Positions 1 through 5,668 of a stretch of 6,039 nt of DNA are shown one piece after another. The notes under the pieces were generated by a model. It ran no database searches and had not been told where the DNA came from. It worked only from the letters and a program-made list of their open reading frames with translations. The position numbers and the translations under genes are program-made. Positions within the stretch are counted from its first letter, which is position 1. Each line of letters opens with the position of its first letter. Source of the DNA: Chloroflexota bacterium. Its GTDB lineage: Bacteria > Chloroflexota > Anaerolineae > Aggregatilineales > UBA3940. The stretch is taken from contig JAADYZ010000329.1 of assembly GCA_010092775.1 (NCBI GenBank), forward strand, positions 1 through 6,039, in the 5' to 3' direction.

Positions 1-368
1 ATGCGGCTGGAGCGGATTGGCAGGATCAACTGCGTGCGGTGGCCGCCTGGCTGCTCTCCCAACCTCCAATGGATTTGTCGCGGATGATTCACGCAGACTT
101 CAAATCGTTGGCCCCAGAAGTAGCACAGCACCTCACCTTTGCTGCGTATGAAGCGCTTTACCATCCGATCGAACAGATTTTTGAGCGGGCTCGTGACGCG
201 AAACTTATTGCAACACCCCAGCTTATCTTGTTGGCTGGCTCCATTGTCAGCGTGGTACAGACCATCCATCTTTCACCCTATCCCTTGAGCGACGATGAGA
301 AGCTGGGTTACGCTCACGATATGATCAGCGTCTTCAGCGAGGGCCTGCGCCCCAGAAACGACCCCTAA
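1..368 (+). CDS. TetR/AcrR-family transcriptional regulator, C-terminal part (5' end outside window)
   Basis: The reading frame is open from the left edge and ends at TAA 366-368, giving 121 visible residues beginning AAGADWQDQLRAVAAWLL. The GTG at 39 lies inside this open frame, so it is not a convincing start. The all-helical composition, the DWQDQLRAVAAWLL helix, the later IHADFKSLAPEVAQHL segment and the closing helix YAHDMISVFSEGLRP resemble the C-terminal ligand-binding and dimerisation domain of TetR-family repressors, where a final helix often reads as 'FLxGL'. The N-terminal helix-turn-helix lies outside the window and cannot be checked. Family members bind operators as dimers and release them on binding a small ligand; the ligand here is unknown. 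The gene converges with the acyl-CoA dehydrogenase gene and their stop codons overlap. It could regulate the neighbouring minus-strand oxidoreductase pair, but that is inference. Another helical protein is possible because this domain is poorly conserved. Confidence 0.72.
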   Translation, partial: AAGADWQDQLRAVAAWLLSQPPMDLSRMIHADFKSLAPEVAQHLTFAAYEALYHPIEQIFERARDAKLIATPQLILLAGSIVSVVQTIHLSPYPLSDDEKLGYAHDMISVFSEGLRPRNDP

Positions 369-1294
369 TCGTCTTCTGGCTGGGTCAAGAAGTTAGGCTG
401 TTGATAGGCCGGATCAGGGTAGCGATAGAACCCTTCGCCGCTCTTAAGACCCAGTTTGCCTGCATCCAGATAAGTCTTGAGAAACTGAGCATTCTTCTCT
501 AGTTGGACGTCGCCAAGCTGCCCTGCCCAATAGCTTGTGATGTGCCAGACCGTCTCCAGGCCGACACCATCTAAGATGCCAAAAGGGCCGATCGGCATCT
601 TCATGATGCCCATCCAGGCGCGATCCACGTTTTCGACCGAGGTGATCCCATTTGCCACTAGCGTGATCGCCTCGCGATTGAGCGCGTTCAGCATGGCGTT
701 GAAGACGTAGCCATAGCTTTCTTTCTGAAGTCGAATAGGAATCTGGCCAATGCGGCGTGCGAATCCCTCGACGGCATCCAAGACCTGCGGCGAGGTACCC
801 GCGTGTGGCATCACATCGACGACATTGGAAATCCAGATCGGTTGGTGAAAGTGCAGTGCGGCCAGCCTATCGGCACGACCTGAAGAATCTGCAAACATGG
901 ATGGTACAAGCGATGAAGAATTGGTGGTGAAGACGGTGTGCTGCGGGCAGAGCCGCCCGAACTGCTTGAAGACGTTCCGTTTAAGTACAGGGTCTTCTGG
1001 TACAGACTCACTGATCAAGTCGCATTGTGCGGCTTCCTTCGGATCAATCGTGAGTTGGATGCGCTCCAGCGTAGCGCTTGGGTCTGCCTTGGCGAACTGC
1101 TCCAGATGGTTAAACTGCTCCAGGTAATTCTCAATCTGCTTGCGTGCCCCGCCGAGAACCTTCAAGTCGACATCATATAGGAGGACTGTTAGCCCATACA
1201 GCGCACATTGCAGGGCGATTTGCCGCCCCATAGTCCCAGCGCCAATAACAGATACGACTTCGATCTGATCGGCAGTCTTTACAGATGGTGGCAT
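365..1294 (-). CDS. 3-hydroxyacyl-CoA dehydrogenase, NAD-binding (single-function, 309 aa)
   Basis: Predicted to oxidise 3-hydroxyacyl-CoA to 3-ketoacyl-CoA with NAD+, or the reverse, in the cytoplasm as in beta-oxidation or butanoate-type metabolism. The N-terminal Rossmann fold has the GAGTMG dinucleotide motif at residues 18-23 and an acidic residue (D41) at the end of the second strand. The TNSSSL segment (124-129) matches the family serine region. The catalytic histidine is H148 in HFHQP. The C-terminal 3HCDH domain has N199 in YVFNAMLNALNREA, the MPIGPFGILDGVGLE block (233-247) and SGEGFYRY (285-292). Length is normal for a stand-alone enzyme, with no hydratase fusion. Oddities: the usual HFFNP is HFHQP, and the expected catalytic glutamate 12 residues after the histidine is D160. 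The ATG at 1294 has only a weak GAAAG (1303-1307) upstream, and no better in-frame ATG lies between it and the preceding gene. Likely translated from a transcript shared with the oxidoreductase gene 63 bp upstream. The exact substrate is unknown. Confidence 0.9.
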   Translation of the reverse strand: MPPSVKTADQIEVVSVIGAGTMGRQIALQCALYGLTVLLYDVDLKVLGGARKQIENYLEQFNHLEQFAKADPSATLERIQLTIDPKEAAQCDLISESVPEDPVLKRNVFKQFGRLCPQHTVFTTNSSSLVPSMFADSSGRADRLAALHFHQPIWISNVVDVMPHAGTSPQVLDAVEGFARRIGQIPIRLQKESYGYVFNAMLNALNREAITLVANGITSVENVDRAWMGIMKMPIGPFGILDGVGLETVWHITSYWAGQLGDVQLEKNAQFLKTYLDAGKLGLKSGEGFYRYPDPAYQQPNFLTQPEDD

Positions 1295-1330
1295 CGGATT
1301 CGCTTTCAGTTGATGCGCTGGACCTCCACG

Positions 1331-1349
1331 TAAGCCCAGCGCCAGCTTA
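1331..1349 (-). other. Weak stem-loop in the gap between the two minus-strand genes
   Basis: TAAGC and GCTTA arms (1331-1335 and 1345-1349) flank a 9 nt loop in the 63 bp space between the oxidoreductase stop and the dehydrogenase start. The 5 bp stem is short and has no T-tract, so it is not a convincing terminator. At most it could be a minor mRNA-processing or attenuation element; chance is a fair explanation. Confidence 0.2.
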
Positions 1350-1357
1350 GCAAGAGA

Positions 1358-2236
1358 CTACAGATTGCTGACTTCGGGCAAAACGTCTTTGACCAACATC
1401 TCAATGGTGTGGGCATCGTAGGCGTGCTTGATGTTGAATATGACATGCTCAAAGCCCAGCTCACCTAGCTGTTGAACCCGGATTACCACGTCAGTTGCCG
1501 TCTGGCCGCCTTCCAGGTCCAGCGTTTCCAATATCGTCTTTTCGATCTCGTCATAGGGTCGCTCGACGGCTTCGCAGTGGCCTTTGAGCACATCCAGTTT
1601 ACGGCTCAATTCGTCGTTGGGCGTACCACCGAAGAAATTGCAGGCATCACCATACTGTGCGACGTAGCGCAGCGTTTTCTTCTCACCCATGCCACCAATC
1701 AAAATGGGCGGATGCGGCTGAGTCAGAGGTTGCGGGTTACTGTAAGGATAGGGAAGCGTGAACTGCTTGCCTTCAAACGCGGACGTATCGCCCGACCACA
1801 TGTGGTGTGCAAGTCGTAGAATATCTTCCAGTTGCTCGAAGCGTTCCTTCATAGATGGGAAAGGCAGGCCAAGGCTTTGGCTTTCATGCTCGTACCAAGC
1901 TGCGCCGATACCCATATAGGCACGACCGCTTGACAGAACGTCCAAGCCTGTGACCATTTTGATGACAATCGCAGGGTGACGGTAAATCACACCGCCAACC
2001 AATAGGCCAAGCCGAGCTTGTTCCGTCAGCGCGGCTACATAGTGGATGGTGCTGTAACCTTCCAGCATTGGGTCTTCGGCAGGGCCGAGCCAACTACCTA
2101 GTTGAAAGAAGTGGTCCATTACCCACAAGCTAGCAAAACCACCCTGATCAGCCGTCTGTGCAACATCTTTAATCCATGTGGCAAGTTGTGTGGTCTCTGC
2201 ATGGCTGAACACCGGCATCTGCAAACCAATACGCAT
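1358..2236 (-). CDS. LLM-class (luciferase-like) F420-dependent oxidoreductase
   Basis: Predicted cytoplasmic TIM-barrel flavin/deazaflavin oxidoreductase of the bacterial luciferase superfamily. Motifs seen from the chosen start: MRIGLQMPVF (first strand), GFASLWVMDHFFQLG (33-47), the LGLLVGGVIYRHPAI strand and loop (76-90), LDVLSSGRAYMGIGAAWYEHE (98-118), HPPILIGGMGEKKTLRYVAQYGDACNFFG split across 175-203, and a C-terminal GFEHVIFNI strand (261-269). The WVMDHFFQL, GIGAAWYE and GGxGEKxTLR combination is typical of the F420-dependent LLM subfamily rather than true light-emitting luciferases; cofactor choice is inferred from family. I chose ATG 2236 (292 aa) because the family signature begins there and AAAGGA (2245-2250) sits 8 nt upstream. 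The frame stays open to an ATG at 2338, but those 34 extra residues (with LWWGKNSHRND) look unlike the family. The ATG at 2245 is also possible, adding three residues. It lies upstream of, and probably in an operon with, the 3-hydroxyacyl-CoA dehydrogenase. The substrate cannot be predicted. Confidence 0.9.
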   Translation of the reverse strand: MRIGLQMPVFSHAETTQLATWIKDVAQTADQGGFASLWVMDHFFQLGSWLGPAEDPMLEGYSTIHYVAALTEQARLGLLVGGVIYRHPAIVIKMVTGLDVLSSGRAYMGIGAAWYEHESQSLGLPFPSMKERFEQLEDILRLAHHMWSGDTSAFEGKQFTLPYPYSNPQPLTQPHPPILIGGMGEKKTLRYVAQYGDACNFFGGTPNDELSRKLDVLKGHCEAVERPYDEIEKTILETLDLEGGQTATDVVIRVQQLGELGFEHVIFNIKHAYDAHTIEMLVKDVLPEVSNL

Positions 2237-2244
2237 CTCTGGCA

Positions 2245-2250
2245 TCCTTT
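2245..2250 (-). promoter_or_regulatory. Ribosome binding site deciding the LLM oxidoreductase start
   Basis: AAAGGA on the minus strand lies 8 nt before ATG 2236. It partly overlaps the alternative ATG at 2243-2245, which would have no spacer. This favours the shorter protein starting MRIGLQMP, in agreement with where the family usually begins. Confidence 0.6.
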
Positions 2251-2291
2251 GCTGAGGAGAATCATTTCGATGGGAGTTCTTGCCCCACCAG

Positions 2292-2297
2292 AGTATA
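2292..2297 (-). promoter_or_regulatory. Candidate -10 element for the LLM oxidoreductase gene
   Basis: TATACT on the minus strand matches five of six bases of the sigma-70 -10 consensus and lies about 55 nt before the chosen ATG at 2236. No recognisable -35 is found at normal spacing, so it would need an activator or a different sigma preference. Confidence 0.35.
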
Positions 2298-2316
2298 GCG
2301 CTTATGGGCTCTGCAT

Positions 2317-2343
2317 AGCTTTTGCATATTTCCTGCACAAGCT
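2317..2343. promoter_or_regulatory. Imperfect palindrome, candidate operator in the divergent promoter region
   Basis: The left arm AGCTTTTGCA (2317-2326) and right arm TGCACAAGCT (2334-2343) are inverted repeats matching at 9 of 10 positions around a 7 bp spacer. The centre at 2330 sits about 35 bp upstream of the candidate minus-strand -10 and about 30 bp upstream of the plus-strand extended -10. The 27 bp size suits a dimeric regulator such as a TetR-family protein. The binding protein is unknown; a transcript hairpin is the alternative. Confidence 0.4.
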
Positions 2344-2396
2344 GATGATAGCGCCCTGCTAATGTTATGCGTGTATCAACAAGGATGATTCACTGT

Positions 2397-2405
2397 AGAG
2401 GAAAG
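2397..2405 (+). promoter_or_regulatory. Ribosome binding site deciding the ABC ATPase start
   Basis: AGAGGAAAG lies 6 nt before the ATG at 2412, so its GGA core is about 9 nt from the start. The frame is also open back to an ATG at 2367, but that one has no comparable site, and the 15 extra residues (MRVSTRMIHCRGKIT) look non-conserved. Confidence 0.65.
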
Positions 2406-2411
2406 ATCACC

Positions 2412-3179
2412 ATGGCAATTATCGGCACTCGACGACAACAAGAAGAGGTTGTAGCAACACAAGAGCAAAATGGGCGTGTAAACCTTATTGACCTTATTGA
2501 TGTGGTCAAGACCTACAAAACTGATGCGGGCGAATTTATCGCGCTGCGCGGGATCAATTTTAGAGTTTTTGATGGCGAGTTTATCGCCGTTGTGGGCAAG
2601 TCAGGTTCTGGCAAATCCACCATGATCAACATGATTAGCGGAATTGACCATCCGACCAGTGGCGAGGTGATCGTAGCAGGTACAGGCATCCACAACATGA
2701 AGGAAGGTCAGATTGCCCAGTGGCGCGGACGAAATCTGGGTGTGGTCTTTCAGTTCTTCCAGCTCTTGCCAACGCTGACCATCCTAGAGAACTGCCTTCT
2801 TCCAATGGACTTCTGCAAAATGTATGCGCCTCGCGAGCGGGTCGAACGAGCCATGCATCTGCTGAGCTTAGTGGACATCGCAGAACATGCGCACAAGCTG
2901 CCGTCACAGGTATCGGGTGGGCAGCAGCAGCGCGCAGCTATCGCTCGCTCCCTGGCCAATGATCCGCCGCTGATAGTTGCGGACGAACCAACCGGTAACC
3001 TCGACTCACGCACGGCTGATGCTATTTTCCATTTGTTTGAGGACCTGGTAGCTAAGGGCAAAACGATCCTGATGGTGACCCACGACAATGATCTGGCTGA
3101 CCGTGCTAGCCGAACGGTCACCCTGGCTGACGGTGAAATTGTTGACTATGGATGGAACGGTGGAGGTCCCTTCGGATGA
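2412..3179 (+). CDS. ABC transporter ATP-binding protein, MacB/LolD/YbbA type
   Basis: Cytoplasmic nucleotide-binding subunit that powers the adjacent FtsX-type permease. In order: A-loop Y35 in DVVKTY, Walker A GKSGSGKST (62-70), Q-loop Q114 in VVFQFFQLLPTLTILEN, signature VSGGQQQR (167-174), Walker B LIVADE (187-192) continuing as PTGNLDS, and H-loop H224 in MVTHDNDLADRASR. All catalytic residues are present. The FQFFQLLPTLT stretch and DEPTGNLDS are typical of the LolD/MacB/FtsE branch, which drives mechanical movement or extrusion of substrates rather than classical import. At 255 aa it is slightly longer than most (about 220-235) because of an N-terminal extension of some 22 residues (IIGTRRQQEEVVATQEQ...) and a glycine-rich C-terminal tail (WNGGGPFG). 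The stop codon overlaps the permease start (ATGA), and the DNA encoding the tail contains the permease ribosome binding site, so the two are likely translationally coupled. The substrate is unknown. Confidence 0.95.
   Translation: MAIIGTRRQQEEVVATQEQNGRVNLIDLIDVVKTYKTDAGEFIALRGINFRVFDGEFIAVVGKSGSGKSTMINMISGIDHPTSGEVIVAGTGIHNMKEGQIAQWRGRNLGVVFQFFQLLPTLTILENCLLPMDFCKMYAPRERVERAMHLLSLVDIAEHAHKLPSQVSGGQQQRAAIARSLANDPPLIVADEPTGNLDSRTADAIFHLFEDLVAKGKTILMVTHDNDLADRASRTVTLADGEIVDYGWNGGGPFG
3162..3166 (+). promoter_or_regulatory. Ribosome binding site for the permease, inside the ATPase gene
   Basis: GGAGG lies 9 nt before ATG 3176 and within the last codons of the ATPase gene. It selects ATG 3176 over the in-frame ATG at 3152, which lies upstream of this site. 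It fits translational coupling of the two subunits. Confidence 0.7.
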
Positions 3180-5644
3180 ACACGATTGGCATTAGTCCGC
3201 GCTGGCGTAAGGTCCTGCGCGATATTTGGAGCAATAAACCACGCACCATTTTGGTCGTGTTGGCGATCGCAGTGGGCGTTTTCGCCTTTGGCGGCATGTT
3301 CATCACCCGCAACGTCTTGCTGGACAATATGAATGATGGCTTCCGCGATAGCAACCCAGCTACGCTCACGTACACGCTTACCCCATTTGACGATAATTTG
3401 GTGCGGACCGTGCGTAACTTCCCTTATGTGCAGGAGGTTGGAGCCCGTTCATCTGCGCAGGTTCAAGTGTGGACCGGATCGAGCTGGTTGGCTGTCGACT
3501 TGATTGCTGTGCCGGATTTCAGCCAGATGGACATCAACCGGGTTAGCCTGGAAGAAGGCACGCTCGATCCTGCCAGACGTGAAATTCTATTCGAGCGCCA
3601 GTCGATCACTCTGTTAGAGGCTGAGGTTGGAGACAGCATTGAAGTTGAACTGCCCGACAACTCCCTCCGCGAACTACAGGTTGTTGGGGTCGTGCATGAT
3701 TTCAACGTCATACCTGCTTCACAAGCACGAACCCTAACCGGCTATGTCTCGCTGTCGACGCTCCAAAACCTGGGTTTGAGCACGAACTATGATGAGCTTC
3801 AAATTGTCACCGATGCATCGATCACAGATCGCAGTGAATTCGAAGTCGCATCGGACCAAATCAGTGATCTGCTTGATCGCTATGGCCATACGGTTTTGAA
3901 TGTCCTCATTACTGAACCTGGTCAACACTGGGCCTCCGACGTCGTCGATGCGGTCGTGCTCGTGTTAGTCGTCCTGGGTATCCTGGCTCTGGTCTTGTCC
4001 GGTTTCTTAGTCGTGAACACCATCTCCGCGATTGTCTCTCAGCAGCTTCGTCAGATCGGTATGATGAAGGCAGTGGGTGCCCGCAACCAAGATGTGATGG
4101 GCATCTATATGGCAATGGCTGGAGTCTTTGGTGTTCTGGCGCTGTTAGTCGCGCTGCCAATTGGAGTGTTGTTGTCTCGTGGTATGACTCAAATGTTAGC
4201 AGACTTCATTAACGTGACGATCATCAGTTATGACGTGCCAGGTTGGATTTTCGCCCTGCAAGTAGTGACCGCATTGGTGGCACCACTGCTCGCGGCCTTT
4301 GTGCCCGTCATGGCAGGGGCGCGCACCACAGTGCGTGAAGTCATCAGTGATGTCGGAATTCAAGGTTCCCAGCGCAATGGCTTGATCGATGATTTGCTAG
4401 CACGCGTGCGTGGTCTGTATCGCCCGCTGATGCTGTCCCTGCGGAATACGTTCCGGCGCAAACTGCGATTGACCCTCACACTGATCACACTTAGCGTGGC
4501 TGGGGCGATCTTCATTGCTGTCTTGAGTACTCGCGCGTCCATGCTCAGGGAGTTTGAGCAGATTCCCGCTCTGTTTGGGATGGATGTTCAAGTCATTCTC
4601 GCGGAGCCGCAGCAAGTGAGCCGTTTAACGCGCGAAGCAATGCGGATCGATGGCGTGACAGCGGTCGAGGGTTGGGGCTTTGCTCCCGTAACATCAGAGC
4701 GCCCCCCTGAATTCGTCCCAGTCGAGGTCGAGAGTTTCGCTAGCGCTGGGGCAGAACGGCGCGGGTTTGGCGCAGGGATTGGGGGTGACAGCGCGAACCA
4801 GGTTGCCTTTACCATGATGGCACCCCCTCCCGATACCCAGTTTGTTGATCCGACCATTTTGGAGGGTCGCTGGATGCGGCCTGGGGATACCAATGTGTTG
4901 GTGATTGGGAGTGAATTGCAGACCAACGAACCTTACATGCAGGTCGGTACCGAAATCGATGTGGATTTTGGCGCAACAACCCACACTATGGAGATTATTG
5001 GTGTGGTCAACATGACTGGTCTGGAGTTTGGCTATGCGCCGTATGAATTCGTGTCACGCGCACAGGGATCGACCAATCTGGCTACTGGCGCGATGTTGGC
5101 CATAGACGACTCATCCCCAGGAGCGCAAGACCAAATCGCGCGGGAGGTCGAAGAGCAATTCCAGCAAATTGGCATTGCTATCGCTTTTACGCAGACCATA
5201 GCGAACCTACTAGGTGCGATCACCAGTCAAGTTGACTTCATAGTAGGGTTCCTGGTGTTTATGGCGCTGCTGCTCGGTGTCGTCGGTGGTTTGGGGCTGG
5301 CGTCGACCATGAGCCTCAATGTATTGGAGCGCACACGTGAAATCGGTGTCATGCGAGCAATTGGAGCGTCTGATGGTTCAGTGCGTAGTATCTTCTTAAC
5401 TGAAGGTCTACTGATCGGACTCATCAGTTTTGTCTTTGCTTCTATCCTGAGTGTACCGGTCACCCAGGGTTTCGTCATTGGTCTTGGCCTGACCTTCTTC
5501 GATCGCCCGATGGAGTTGGTCTTGGCCCCAGAGGGCTTTGTCCTTTGGTTCGTGGTGGTACTGCTCCTTGCAGCTGCCGCCAGTCTATTACCGGCTAACC
5601 GTGCTGCGCAGATCAGTGTTCGCGAGTCCATCTCCTACGAGTAA
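3176..5644 (+). CDS. ABC transporter permease with two FtsX modules (MacB/YbbP-like), 822 aa
   Basis: Integral inner-membrane partner of the upstream ATPase. By eye there are eight membrane segments: about 23-44, 258-286, 311-335, 357-382, 431-451, 686-711, 740-766 and 784-806. This gives two copies of the FtsX plan: one TM, a large extracytoplasmic domain, then three TMs. Domain one spans about 45-257 and domain two about 452-685; both resemble MacB periplasmic core domains. The two FtsX cores align visibly: LRQIGMMKAVGA (291-302) against TREIGVMRAIGA (720-731), the second after SLNVLER. The pre-TM segments also match: VLRDIWSNKPRTIL (13-26) and SLRNTFRRKLRLTL (421-434). I chose ATG 3176 (MNTIGISPRWRKV) for its GGAGG and the ATGA overlap. 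A single chain with both modules may serve as the whole transmembrane half of the transporter, as in YbbP-like permeases, whereas MacB uses two four-TM subunits. The substrate (lipid, peptide, lipoprotein or drug) is not determinable. No adaptor gene is adjacent. Confidence 0.93.
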   Translation: MNTIGISPRWRKVLRDIWSNKPRTILVVLAIAVGVFAFGGMFITRNVLLDNMNDGFRDSNPATLTYTLTPFDDNLVRTVRNFPYVQEVGARSSAQVQVWTGSSWLAVDLIAVPDFSQMDINRVSLEEGTLDPARREILFERQSITLLEAEVGDSIEVELPDNSLRELQVVGVVHDFNVIPASQARTLTGYVSLSTLQNLGLSTNYDELQIVTDASITDRSEFEVASDQISDLLDRYGHTVLNVLITEPGQHWASDVVDAVVLVLVVLGILALVLSGFLVVNTISAIVSQQLRQIGMMKAVGARNQDVMGIYMAMAGVFGVLALLVALPIGVLLSRGMTQMLADFINVTIISYDVPGWIFALQVVTALVAPLLAAFVPVMAGARTTVREVISDVGIQGSQRNGLIDDLLARVRGLYRPLMLSLRNTFRRKLRLTLTLITLSVAGAIFIAVLSTRASMLREFEQIPALFGMDVQVILAEPQQVSRLTREAMRIDGVTAVEGWGFAPVTSERPPEFVPVEVESFASAGAERRGFGAGIGGDSANQVAFTMMAPPPDTQFVDPTILEGRWMRPGDTNVLVIGSELQTNEPYMQVGTEIDVDFGATTHTMEIIGVVNMTGLEFGYAPYEFVSRAQGSTNLATGAMLAIDDSSPGAQDQIAREVEEQFQQIGIAIAFTQTIANLLGAITSQVDFIVGFLVFMALLLGVVGGLGLASTMSLNVLERTREIGVMRAIGASDGSVRSIFLTEGLLIGLISFVFASILSVPVTQGFVIGLGLTFFDRPMELVLAPEGFVLWFVVVLLLAAAASLLPANRAAQISVRESISYE

Positions 5645-5668
5645 GCTGGCTGCTGCTATCGCTTGGGG
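5645..5668. other. Short convergent gap between permease and histidine kinase genes
   Basis: Only 24 bp separate the two stop codons. I see no inverted repeat with a T-tract in it, so termination of either transcript may occur inside the opposing gene or by a factor-dependent route. Confidence 0.4.

Larger units (their letters stand above)
2237..2411. promoter_or_regulatory. Divergent intergenic region carrying promoters of the oxidoreductase pair and the ABC operon
   Basis: This 175 bp region separates two genes transcribed outward, so it must hold at least one promoter unless transcription enters from elsewhere. On the minus strand, TATACT (2292-2297) is a good -10 match, with no clear -35 at 16-18 bp. 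On the plus strand, TGCTAATGT (2357-2365) reads as an extended -10 about 47 nt before the ATPase start, and TTGCAT (2322-2327) with GATGAT (2344-2349) is a weaker alternative at 16 bp spacing. A palindrome and 11 bp periodic hexamers lie between these elements. ATAGCGC occurs twice (2295-2301 and 2348-2354). Promoter placement is by eye, and the consensus is uncertain if the host is Chloroflexota. Confidence 0.5.

Noticed and set aside
39..368. A complete 109 aa protein starting at GTG 39
   Set aside because: The same frame is open to the left edge with helix-compatible sequence (DWQDQLRA) upstream, and a TetR-type protein needs an N-terminal DNA-binding domain, so the gene is truncated by the window.
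1349..1369. AGCAA...TTGCT hairpin over the LLM oxidoreductase stop codon
   Set aside because: The 5 bp stem with an 11 nt loop and no U-run is within chance expectation and does not resemble an intrinsic terminator.
1472..1819. 115 aa plus-strand frame opposite the LLM oxidoreductase
   Set aside because: It is entirely antisense to conserved family motifs and has no recognisable domain of its own.
2237..2338. N-terminal extension of the LLM oxidoreductase back to ATG 2338 (34 more residues)
   Set aside because: The extension does not look like the family N-terminus, would cover the candidate -10 and palindrome region, and a good AAAGGA site fits ATG 2236.
2750..3121. 123 aa minus-strand frame opposite the ATPase
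   Set aside because: It is antisense to the Q-loop through H-loop region of a clear ABC ATPase, rich in Arg/Ser/Cys, with no recognisable domain.
5227..5631. 134 aa open frame on the minus strand opposite the permease C-terminus
   Set aside because: It lies wholly antisense to well-supported membrane segments, and its Arg/Ser/Pro/Thr-rich composition is typical of shadow frames.
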